Positions 39,225-48,500 of a stretch of DNA of 55,806 bases are shown piece after piece; the stretch's first letter is position 1, and each line of letters opens with the position of its first letter. The position numbers and the translations under genes were made by a program. The DNA lies in assembly GCA_009835325.1 (NCBI GenBank), contig VXWP01000005.1, forward strand, positions 35,436 through 91,241, given 5' to 3'. The notes under the pieces were generated by a model. That model was given only the letters and a program-made list of their open reading frames with translations. It was not told the origin of the DNA and did not search any database. This DNA comes from Gemmatimonadota bacterium (lineage in GTDB: Bacteria; JAAXHH01).

Positions 39225-40166
39225 ATGACTGAAGACAAAACCTGGATCGTACCCGATCCCCATGCATCGTGTGAAGTCCGCCTGGACGACGAGACCGTGA
39301 CTGTGCTGCGCAGGCACGGGAATCCGCAAGGCCCGCGTCTCGTCCTGAGCCACGGCAACGGACTCGCCATAGACCTTTACTTTCCCTTCTGGTCTCTCCT
39401 CACCGACGACTACGATCTGATACTGTACGACCAGCGGAATCACGGCTGGAATACCGTCGGCGATCAGCAGAAGCACGATGTGCCGACGCTGATCCACGAC
39501 CAGCGCCTGATCCTCGAGGCCATAGACGATCATTTCGGGCAGAAACCGAAAGTGGGCGTCTACCACTCCGTCTCGGCACTGATCACCCTGCTGTCCATCT
39601 CGACCTTCAAGGATCTGATGTCATCGGGCCCGGCGATAGATTTCTCCGGACTGGTCCTCTTCGATCCGCCCCTCTGCAAGCCGGGGGTCAGCCAGGTCGA
39701 ATTCGACGCGGCCGCGGAACAGGTCGCCGCCGCCACCAGGCGACGCGGGCATCTGTTCCAGACGGAAGAGGACTTCGTGGAGCTGCTCAGCTACTCGCCC
39801 GGCTTCGTCCGCGTCGTCCCGGGGGTAAGGGAACTCATGGCGAAGACGACGCTGCGGCCGACCGACAGCGGGGACGGTTTCGAACTGCGGTGCCCGCGGG
39901 AATTCGAGGCCCAGATCATCGATTATTCGAGGAGCTATTCGGTGCTTGTGGATTTCGATGCGCTCGACTGCCCGACGAAAGTCATCGGGGCGGACCCCAC
40001 CCTTCCCTATTCCTACCTTCCGACCCTGGACCTGCGCGACATGGTAACGGTCGACTACGACTTCCTGCCCGAGACGACGCACTTCTTTCCTCTGGAGCAG
40101 CCGGAGGAATGCGTGTCGCTGATCCGGGAATTTCTCGAAAGCAACAACCTGGCGCACTCGGCCTGA
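39225..40166 (+). CDS. Alpha/beta hydrolase-fold protein
   Basis: A 313-residue alpha/beta hydrolase. LVLSHGNGLAIDLYFPFW is the HGxG-type oxyanion segment and LILYDQRNHGWN follows as in esterase-like members. The nucleophile elbow reads GVYHSVSALITL, so Ser115 is kept but the flanking glycines of GxSxG are replaced. LPETTHFFPLEQPEECVSLIREFL near the end supplies the catalytic His. A TTGACG box at 39137 may belong to its promoter. It converges with the permease gene, 36 bp apart. Substrate unknown. Confidence 0.82.
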   Translation: MTEDKTWIVPDPHASCEVRLDDETVTVLRRHGNPQGPRLVLSHGNGLAIDLYFPFWSLLTDDYDLILYDQRNHGWNTVGDQQKHDVPTLIHDQRLILEAIDDHFGQKPKVGVYHSVSALITLLSISTFKDLMSSGPAIDFSGLVLFDPPLCKPGVSQVEFDAAAEQVAAATRRRGHLFQTEEDFVELLSYSPGFVRVVPGVRELMAKTTLRPTDSGDGFELRCPREFEAQIIDYSRSYSVLVDFDALDCPTKVIGADPTLPYSYLPTLDLRDMVTVDYDFLPETTHFFPLEQPEECVSLIREFLESNNLAHSA

Positions 40167-40202
40167 GACGTCCATTCGCCCTGTGAGGGCTTGAGTGGAA
40201 GG

Positions 40203-41981
40203 TCAACCGGTAGGATCTGCCGTCGTCTTGGCCTTGACGCGAACGGTGACGATATCCGTGTCGTGGTACTGTTGGTGGCGGACAGAAGACGCGAGGTGCC
40301 GCAGGAGCCGGAGAGAGACTTCCTGTTCGATAGACGTTTCGTCGGTATCGTCGGGTAACGTGGCGAGCCTGTCCTGTATGTTCCCGCCTTTCGGTGTGAC
40401 GACAAACTCCAGTACCGCCCAGCCTTCTTCCCTGGATACAACGAGCCGCAGATTACTCCCTTTTCGTTCTCCGGGCACTCCGGGCTTTTCGGGCTCTTTT
40501 TGCCGGATGAGCGTCAGCAGGGTCTCTTCGGCGACGGCGTCGAGGCGTCCGGCCATGGCCGCGTCCCAGCCGGACCGGGAGGCGAAGTCCCCGAGGAACG
40601 ATCGGATTTCAGCCAGGGCGGATGTGTCCAGTGCCGTCTCCATCCGGTAGCGTCGGTGTCCGGTGGCACTGAGTGCCAGGTTGAGGAGAATAGCCACCAG
40701 ACCCCCCGCGGTCATGCCGTTCCGGAACAGGCCCCCCGCGAACTGCGAGACGAAATCCGGGTAGATCAGTTCAAATTGCAGGCTGAATCCCACCAGGAAA
40801 GCGGCGCCCACGATGAAGCCTTTGTTCTTGTCGAGGCCGTCCTGGATGACGATCTTGAGACCCACGATAAAAAGCATCGCCAGCAGCACGATGAAGTATG
40901 CCGCGAAGACCGGATCCGGAATCGCCAGGACCAGGGCGAACACCTTGGGCAGGAACACGAGCACTACGAAAGCGGCGCCGGTGAAAAGGCCCACGGTCCG
41001 GGCGGCTACGCCGGTGAGTTCGATAAGCGGTACGCTGGTCGTGTAGGTCGTGCCCGGCACGGTCCCCGCGAGTCCGGAGAGGAAAGATCCCACGCCGTCG
41101 ACGGTCATGGCGCCCTGAATCGATCTGAAATCGACCGCCCTGGTCTGTCGCCATGATATGCGCTGGATGGCGACGCAACTGCTGATCGTACGGAGCGAGA
41201 CGACCACCGCCACCAGCAGAAAGCCGGGAAGCAGCACCCAGAAATCGCCTCCGAAACCCACGTCGAAACCCGGCCAGAGGAATGCGGGCAGGTTGATCCA
41301 GTCCGCCTCCGCGATTCTATCCACGTCGAACAGACCGAAACAGCCGCCGACCACGGAGCCGGCGGCCACGCCGATGATCGGCGCCCAGAGCCGCAACTTC
41401 GCTGAACCCTTGAGCGTTAAGCCGGAAATGACGGCCACGGTGGCCACGGCGCTGAGGACGGCGCCGAGCGACAATTGCCCATCCGGCGTCGACGACAACA
41501 TATCGCCCATCACGGGCATCACCGTAACGGGAATCAACATGATCACAGTGCCAGCGACCGTGGGCGTGAGGACGCGCTGGAACAGCGAAAGCCGCCACGA
41601 AAGGGCGATCGGAACCAGGGAGGACACGACGACGAGCACGGCGAGCAGGGCCGGTCCGCCGGCCGCCAATGTCTCGATGCAGATCGATATGTACGCCGCC
41701 GACGTGCCCATGACCAGGAGATGGCCCGAACCGATCCTGCCGAAGCGAAGGACCTGCAACATCGTGGTCGCGCCGCAGATCGCGACCGAGGCGAATACGG
41801 CCCACGCGACGGTGTCCTCCGTTTGTCCGGCGGCCCGCATGACGATCATCGGGATGATCATGACCGCGGCGATGTTCAACAAGGCCAGCTGCAGTCCCAG
41901 GCCGAGCGCGAGCATCGTCGGAGGCGGTTCATCCGGTTGAAACCGCAAGCCAGAACGGACGACGGATCCATCAGAACTCAT
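40203..41981 (-). CDS. NCS2 (xanthine/uracil) permease with C-terminal cytosolic ATPase-like domain
   Basis: A 592-residue protein. Residues about 15-440 carry 12-14 membrane segments with NCS2 features: GLQLALLNIAAVMIIPMIV, GTSAAYISI, and GSFLSGLAGTVPGTTYTTSVPLIELTGVAARTVG, the signature region. Residues about 450-592 are soluble (ALAEIRSFLGDFASRSGW, RLDAVAEETLLTLIR) and resemble an RsbW-like GHKL ATPase, though its N-box Asn and Gly boxes are not evident. The start at 41981 is preferred over one 26 codons upstream because GGGAGA lies before it. It is divergent from the ACP gene. The substrate is probably a nucleobase. Confidence 0.85.
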   Translation of the reverse strand: MSSDGSVVRSGLRFQPDEPPPTMLALGLGLQLALLNIAAVMIIPMIVMRAAGQTEDTVAWAVFASVAICGATTMLQVLRFGRIGSGHLLVMGTSAAYISICIETLAAGGPALLAVLVVVSSLVPIALSWRLSLFQRVLTPTVAGTVIMLIPVTVMPVMGDMLSSTPDGQLSLGAVLSAVATVAVISGLTLKGSAKLRLWAPIIGVAAGSVVGGCFGLFDVDRIAEADWINLPAFLWPGFDVGFGGDFWVLLPGFLLVAVVVSLRTISSCVAIQRISWRQTRAVDFRSIQGAMTVDGVGSFLSGLAGTVPGTTYTTSVPLIELTGVAARTVGLFTGAAFVVLVFLPKVFALVLAIPDPVFAAYFIVLLAMLFIVGLKIVIQDGLDKNKGFIVGAAFLVGFSLQFELIYPDFVSQFAGGLFRNGMTAGGLVAILLNLALSATGHRRYRMETALDTSALAEIRSFLGDFASRSGWDAAMAGRLDAVAEETLLTLIRQKEPEKPGVPGERKGSNLRLVVSREEGWAVLEFVVTPKGGNIQDRLATLPDDTDETSIEQEVSLRLLRHLASSVRHQQYHDTDIVTVRVKAKTTADPTG

Positions 41982-41998
41982 TGGGGCGATTCTCCCGG

Positions 41999-42059
41999 TT
42001 GCCGTTTGCGTATTTTCTATACGAATTCTATAAAAGTTCGTTTGATTTAGAAACGGCAA
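41999..42059. promoter_or_regulatory. Paired 9-bp inverted repeat, candidate operator in the permease/ACP divergent region
   Basis: TTGCCGTTT at 41999-42007 is repeated inverted as AAACGGCAA at 42051-42059, 52 bp centre to centre, about five helical turns. The right arm sits between the -35 and -10 boxes of the ACP promoter, and the left arm is next to the permease start. Confidence 0.45.
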
Positions 42060-42070
42060 ACAGTTATACT
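42042..42070 (+). promoter_or_regulatory. Putative sigma70 promoter of the ACP gene
   Basis: TTGATT (42042-42047), 17-bp spacer, TATACT (42065-42070), 57 bp before the ATG, within an AT-rich stretch that contrasts with the surroundings. Confidence 0.6.
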
Positions 42071-42127
42071 ATGCAAGCAATCCCAATAAACCGTTTGATA
42101 CACCCCCAATTGGAAAGGAAGACATCC

Positions 42128-42370
42128 ATGGCTTCGACCGCTGTTCGTATAAGGAAGCTCATCCAGGACAACCTGGAAGTCGACGGACAACCCATCGCAC
42201 TGCCGGACGATCTCAACATCAGCCTTACTGAGGCCGGCGTTTCCTCCGTGGACATTCTTGCGTTCGCAAAGCTTGTCGCCGAGGAATTCAACATGGAATT
42301 CTCCCCTCAGGATTGCGTTGACGTCAAGACGGTGCAGGAACTCGTCAGCCGCCTGGACGCCGCCGCCTGA
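42128..42370 (+). CDS. Stand-alone acyl carrier protein
   Basis: An 80-residue acyl carrier protein. SLTEAGVSSVDILAFAKLVAEEFNMEF aligns with the ACP core helix, where LGxDSL becomes AGVSSV; Ser40 is the expected phosphopantetheine attachment site, and the usual Asp before it is Ser39. The SD AAAGGAAG precedes the ATG at 42128, and a good promoter and a hairpin terminator flank the gene, so it is its own transcription unit. It converges with the PKS gene, whose last module lacks an ACP, which makes it a candidate partner in trans. No ketosynthase III or other fatty acid genes are adjacent. Confidence 0.85.
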   Translation: MASTAVRIRKLIQDNLEVDGQPIALPDDLNISLTEAGVSSVDILAFAKLVAEEFNMEFSPQDCVDVKTVQELVSRLDAAA

Positions 42371-42415
42371 GCATTCCTTTCGACGGTCGCGCGTTTCAAC
42401 CGTAACGCGAATGAC

Positions 42416-42457
42416 AAGCCCGCCTGTGAGAGCGTTCGAGCTATTGCAGGCGGGCTT
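42416..42457 (+). terminator. Hairpin terminator between the ACP and PKS genes
   Basis: AAGCCCGCCTG (42416-42426) pairs perfectly with CAGGCGGGCTT (42447-42457), an 11-bp GC-rich stem with a 20-base loop. A short TTTGTGCGTTT follows on the plus strand. It may serve both convergent genes. Confidence 0.7.
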
Positions 42458-42479
42458 TGTGCGTTTGGCGCCGCCGGTC

Positions 42480-42530
42480 GGGCCGTTGGAGCAGTCTGCT
42501 GGGCCGTTGGAACAGTCTGCGGGCCGTTGG
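42480..42530. repeat. 21-bp tandem repeat just after the PKS stop
   Basis: GGGCCGTTGGARCAGTCTGC-type units occur twice and a third begins, ending 4 bp before the PKS stop codon. Confidence 0.8.
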
Positions 42531-42533
42531 CGC

Positions 42534-45500
42534 TTAGCGGATCCAGTAGCTCATGCGCTGGAACGGATAGCCGGGGAGGGCGCGTCTTCGACGGGACTCA
42601 CCCGCGAACAGTCCGCCCGGTGATACCGGCAAACCGATTTCGTAAGCCGTCTTCACCGCATGCATGAATCCGTCTCCTTCCTCTTCGTCGTTTTCATCTG
42701 CAGCATGAGCGAGGCCGCCGAACAAGGTCAGCGCCGCGGCGGCTTCGTCCGCCTGCTTTTCCGGCCATGCTTCGGATATACCCGCCGAAAACCTCGATAC
42801 CGGGCCAATTTCTATCAGCGTATCCACGGCAAGATCGGCCAGGCTTCGCGCCGAAGCGCCCGATCCCTGGCTCGATTCCTGGCCGGCGAGCGATCCCTCG
42901 CCTTCGACTGTCCGATGGATCCAGCGGTCCAGGTCCGCCATCTCTGCCGGCCCCACCCTTTCTCCCGTGGCTCCGCAGACGATCGTCAGTGACGGCGTCG
43001 ATACGGATATCCCATCCAGCCTGGTCTTCGATGCTTCCGCGGCTAAGGGTGCGGAGCGATTTCCATCCATGGTCCCGCCGATCTCCCCGCGCGCCATTGC
43101 GATGCGTAGTCCCTCGTCGAGTGTGAACGCTCCGGCAGCCTGCGCGGCGGCGATCTCCCCGGCGTTGCGGCCACAGACTGCCGAGGGCCGTACATCCAGG
43201 CTGGACCACAGGGCGGTGATCGCGCACTGAAGGGCATAGGCCGCCGGGTCCGCCCAGGCTGGATCGTCGATCGGATGCGCCGTCCCTTCCCCGTCGAACA
43301 GGGGATCGAGCAGGGAGGCCTCCGTTTCGCCGCGGTACAGCGCTTCGCAGTAATCCAGGACGCCTCGCACCACGGGTTCCGAATCGTACAGGCGCTTGCC
43401 GGTATCCCGCCATCCGTCGTCCCAACCATCATATACGAACGCCACCTTCGGCGCGGCCGCGGCCACATTGATCGAGTTCGACTCGACGGAATCAGAACGG
43501 GCCTCATTCGACGCGAGTACGTCCAGTCCTTCGCGGAGCGTTGCGACACTGCGAAACACCACGCCGTTCCGGTAACTGAAGTGGCTTCTACCCACACTTG
43601 CGGTCCACGCCATATCCGACAGGAACTCATCTACCGATTCCGCGTTCGAGCCGGCCGCAAGATTACGATCCAACCAGGACAGGTAACTTCCCGCGAGTTC
43701 CCTGAGTGCCGCCGGGTTCTTGCCCGAGAGCGGCAGGAGGCGGCTCGTCCGCGCCCCGGGACGCACACTGTCCCGTTCCGGTTCCGGAACGCCCGGAGGC
43801 AGTTTCACCGCGACGGCCTGCCGTGCGCCGGTCGCTTCGATCTCCGTTTGCGCCGATCGCGCGCCATCGGCGCGCGTCCCATAGCCTTCGACCACCACGT
43901 GGGCGTTCGCCCCGGATATGCCGAAGGCGCTGACCGCCGCGCGATGCGGCCGTTCGGGACAGGCCGGCCAGTCCACGGTTTCCGAGGTCACCCGCACGGG
44001 AAGGCGGTCCCATTCCACGTTCGGGTTCGGCTTCTCGAAATGAAGTTGTTTCGGGATGCGCCTGTGACGAATCGCCATGACTGCCTTGATCAGTCCGGCG
44101 AGGCCGGCAGCAGACTCGAGATGGCCGATATTGGTCTTCACCGACCCCACCAGGAGCGGCCGGTCCGGCGCGCGTCCCCTGCCGTAAACCGCGGCGGCCG
44201 CCTGCACCTCGATCGGGTCGCCCAGCGCCGAACCGGCGCCGTGGGCCTCCAGATAGTCCACTTCCGCGGGATCGACGCCCGCCTGCGCCAGCGCGTCCTC
44301 GATCACCCGTTCCTGCGCCGGACCATTGGGCACCGTGGGTCCCGCGGTCGCACCGTTCTGGTTGACCGCCGAACCCCGGATGACGCCCCAGATGCGGTCG
44401 CCGTCCGCCTGGGCCGCGCTCAATCGTTTCAACACGACCACGGCGCAGCCTTCGCCTCTAACGAAACCGTCTGCTTTGGCGTCGAAGGCGTAGCAACGAC
44501 CTTTATTGGACAGCATGCCCAGGTAGGCCATTTCCGACGTGATATCGGGGGACAGCACCGTATTTACCGCTCCTGCCAGAGCCATATCCACTTCTCCGAG
44601 ACGGAGGCTGGCCACAGCGTGGTGCACGGCAAACAGGGCCGACGCACAATTCAGTTCCAGAGGGACCGAGGGACCTTCCAGGCCCAACAGGAAGGAAATC
44701 CGGCTTACTGTCAGGCTTCTGGCCGTACCCAGGAAATTGACGCCGCCTCCCTGGTTCTTCATCAGATCACGATACTCGCTGGAAGATATACCCGTGTACA
44801 CCCCCGTACGCGAACCTCGGAGCCTGTCCGGATTGATTCCCGCGTCATCGATCGCGTGCCAACTCGTCTCCAGCAGGAGCCGCTGCTGGGGATCCATGCT
44901 GCGCGCTTCCAGTGGCGATACCCTGAAGAACCTCGCATCGAACTGGTCTATGTCGTCTATGAACCCTGCGCGACGCCAACCTTCGTCGCCCTGGTCCGGC
45001 CCATCCGGCGATACACTCGCCGTTCCGGTGTCGGGACGCACGTCCGTGACGGCATCCGTACCTTCTTCCAGCATGCTCCAGAAGGCATTCAGGTCCGGCG
45101 CGCCGGGAAAACGGCACGCCATGCCGATAATGGCAATGCCTTCGTTTTCGGACCGGGAAACGGCACCGCTCGCGGGTCCTGTGGGCGCTTCCGGGACAGC
45201 AGAGGCACCGCTCGCGGGCCCTGTGGGCGCTTCCGGGGGCGCGATGGCAAAGCGGCCGGATCCGGCAGGCGCTTCCGAACCCGCGGCTTCGCTTCCGCTG
45301 CCACCGGATTCAGGATCGCCGCTTTCCAATTCCGCGTCGCCGATCTCGTCCATCAGGTGGGTGGCGAGAGACGAGATATCCGGATAGTCGAAAACCAGGG
45401 TATTGGGCGCCGTGTAGCTGCCCGCAAGGGCGCGGTTCAACCGGTTCCTCAGTTCGACCGCCATCAGCGAATCCATGCCGAGGTCGAAAAAACCCACGGT

Positions 45501-48500
45501 AGGCGCAGGCGTGGACGACAGCCGAAGCACCGATTGCACTTCCCCTTGCAGGAAGGAAACCAATACGTTCTCCCGTTCCGCGGAGGGTGTATTCCGCAGA
45601 CGGGTCAAGACGTCATCCGAGGATTCCGGCGCCTCTTCCGCCTCCTCCTGGGCAGCCGTGAGCAGGTCCTCGAGCAAGGGCGGCCGGCTTTCCGCCGCTT
45701 CTTCGAATACGGACCAGTCCATCGCCATGACCACGGAATGGGTTCCATCCTGCCGGACCAGCCGGTCCAGTGCCCTCAGGCCCTGCTGCGGGGTAAACCA
45801 GCGACCGCCGAGAGCCGCGCGTTGGCTTTCGATCCGTTCTTTCTGCTCCGCTGCTTCGCCGATCTCCGACCAGGCGCCCCAGGCGATGGCCTGTCCCGGA
45901 AGCCCCAACGCCCGTCGGTGGCCGGCCAACTGGTCCAGGAATGCATTGGCCATGGCGTGGTTCGCCTGGCCCGGGTTGCCCATGACGCCGACCCGGCTCG
46001 AGAAGAGCACGAACAGATCCAGGTCCCGGTCCCGGGTCGCCTGGTGAAGGTGCCAGGCGCCCAGTATCTTGGGCCGCAACACGGTCTCGAAGTTCTCCCA
46101 GCGCTGGTTCCCCAGCGCGCCGTCCGACAGCACACCCACGCTGTGGATCACCCCGCCCAGGGGCGGCAGATCCCGGTCCATGCGCTCGAGCATCGCGTCC
46201 ACCGCGTCCAGATCCGTCACATCCGCCAGTTCCACCTGTACCGCCACACCCCGCTCCCGGAGTTCCTGTATGGCTTCTTCGGCTTCCGCGTCCGGCTGGC
46301 GGCGGCCATTCAGCACGATCGTGCCGGCGCCGCGATCCGCGAGCCAGCCGGCCACCGCGCAACCGATGCCGCCCAGTCCCCCCGTCACCAGGTAGGTGCG
46401 GTCCTTCTTCAATCTGCCGGTGACCAGCGGGGGCGGCGTAACGACGATCTTTCCGAGATGGCGGGCGGACCGCATGAAGGACAGGGCGGCGCCTGCTTCG
46501 GCCAGGGGCCAGCGGCTGTGTATGATGGGTTTAAGTTCTCCCGAAACCAGGCGCTCCATGATACCTCTGAGGACGCGGCCGACCCAGGCAGGGTCCGTCT
46601 TCTTCAGTACATCCAGCTCCAGGATGTCGTAGGCCACGTCGGGACGCAGCGCGGCCATCTCGTCCCCGGTCAGGATGTCGCGCCGGGCCATCTCCACGAA
46701 ACGGCCATCGGGCTTGAGGCAGGACAGGCTGGCGTCGATGAACCCCTCGCCCGTCAGGCTGTTCAGGACCACGTCCACCCCTTCGCCACCCGTGGCTTCG
46801 AGGATCTCCGGTCCGAACGCCGTCGTGCGGCTGTCGTAAATGTGCTCTACGCCCAGCGAGCGGAGATAGGCCTGTTTCGGAGCGCTTGCCGTGGCATGGA
46901 CCTCGGCCCCCGCGGCCTGAACCAGCTGGATGGCCGCCAGTCCCACTCCGCCGGCACCGGCGTGAATGAGCACTTTTTCTCCCGCCTCGAGTCCCGAGTA
47001 CTCGAAGGAAAGCGCGGCGGATACGAAGGCGCTGGGTACCGTGGCGAGTCCGGAGACGGAGAAGCCCTCCGGCGCGGGCGCCACGAGATCCCCATGGGTG
47101 ATCATGAGCGGTGCGAAGGCGCCGAAGCCCAGACCCACCACGTGATCTCCCACCGAGACGGACGATACTCCGTCGCCCACCTCGGTGATCACGCCGCACA
47201 TCTCCCGTCCCAGGAGACCCTCTTCGATGAAGCCGAGGGACCGGAATACATCCCAGAAATTGAGTCCGGCCGCCTCGACCGCTACACGAACTTCGCGGGG
47301 TTCGAGCGGGCGCGGCGGTAGTGGTTGTACGAAGGGTTGGTCGAAGACGCCCGCCGGGTCTGGCGCCAGCACCCATTCCTGGTCTTCCGGAAATTCCAGG
47401 CTACCTGTACTGTCTCCCATTCGAACCAGCCGTGCCACCAGGCGGCCTTCCCGACGGTAGACGATGTGGTTCTCCTCGTCCGGGTACATGAGTTCATTGA
47501 CGAGATCGGGACCCGGCGCCAGTTCCGCGGGATCCAGATCCAGCATCCGTGGTTGCAGATGCGGCGCTTCGCGGGCCACCCCCTTGCCGAATCCCCACAG
47601 GGCGGCACCCGCCAGTTCACCGCCGAGCTCCCGTTCCAGTACCTGGGACCCGCGGGTGATGAACCAGACGCCCCTGGCCGGGGTCGAATCGGTGTCGATC
47701 AGCCCCTGCACGAGTGCGAGGGCACAGGCTCCTGCACGCTGCACTTCCGCGGCCAGTTCCAGCGTGTCGGTCTGCGCACCGGGGCCGTCCAGGCCGGCCA
47801 GGTGTACGACGCCGCTGAACGGCACGTCCCGCGGCAGGCTTTCGATCACCGATCGCCACGATTCCCGTTGTCCCCATTCCGCGGTGGTCCTGACGATACC
47901 CGGGCCGTTTGTGGCAGGCAATCCGTCCGCTGCATCGCCGTCCCGCACCAGGCAGACCGTCTGGTTCCGCGCCGCCAGTGCGGACGCGAGTTCCTCCGCG
48001 CGTCCCGTCCGGTCCTCGGTGAGGATCCACGCGCCGGCAGGTTCGGATACCTTCGCCGGTCCCTGAGCCACGATCACGCCTTTGTCCAGGATCGTGGATG
48101 CGTCCGATGTATCCGGCCCGCCTGGTCCGTCTGGTGCGCCTGTTCCGTCCGGTCCGTCGGGTCCCAGCACTTCCGATTCCGCGAATCCCGCGTCGCCAAG
48201 GGCCCGCCGCCAGACGTCGGGGCCTGCGAGCGCGTGGTGGGGCCGGTAATCGTCGGCGAACCGCCACCAGCCGTCGAGTTGTCCGAAGGTCAGGTCCATC
48301 CAACCCAGTCCGCTGAGGTTCTCGAGTGCGATCAGATGGCCGGACGGTGCGAGCAGATCCCTGCAGTGACCGAGGGTCTCCGTCAGGTACCGTGTCGCGT
48401 GCAATACGTTCGACGCGATCAGCAGGTCATAACCATGGGGTTCGAATCCCTGCCCGATCGGGTCCTTTTCGATATCCAGCGGGCGATAGTCGATGGCTCC

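Noticed and set aside
40178-40190. Terminator between the hydrolase and permease genes
   Set aside because: GCCCTGTGAGGGC has only a five-base stem and a three-base loop without a T-run.
45419-45470. Degenerate ACP in the PKS
   Set aside because: The ACP has a normal GMDSL motif and is judged functional; only the second module lacks an ACP.
43275-47321. 1348-codon plus-strand open frame opposite the PKS
   Set aside because: It has no recognisable domain and is Arg/Gly/His-rich, as expected of the reverse strand of a GC-rich gene. The PKS frame has full domain homology.
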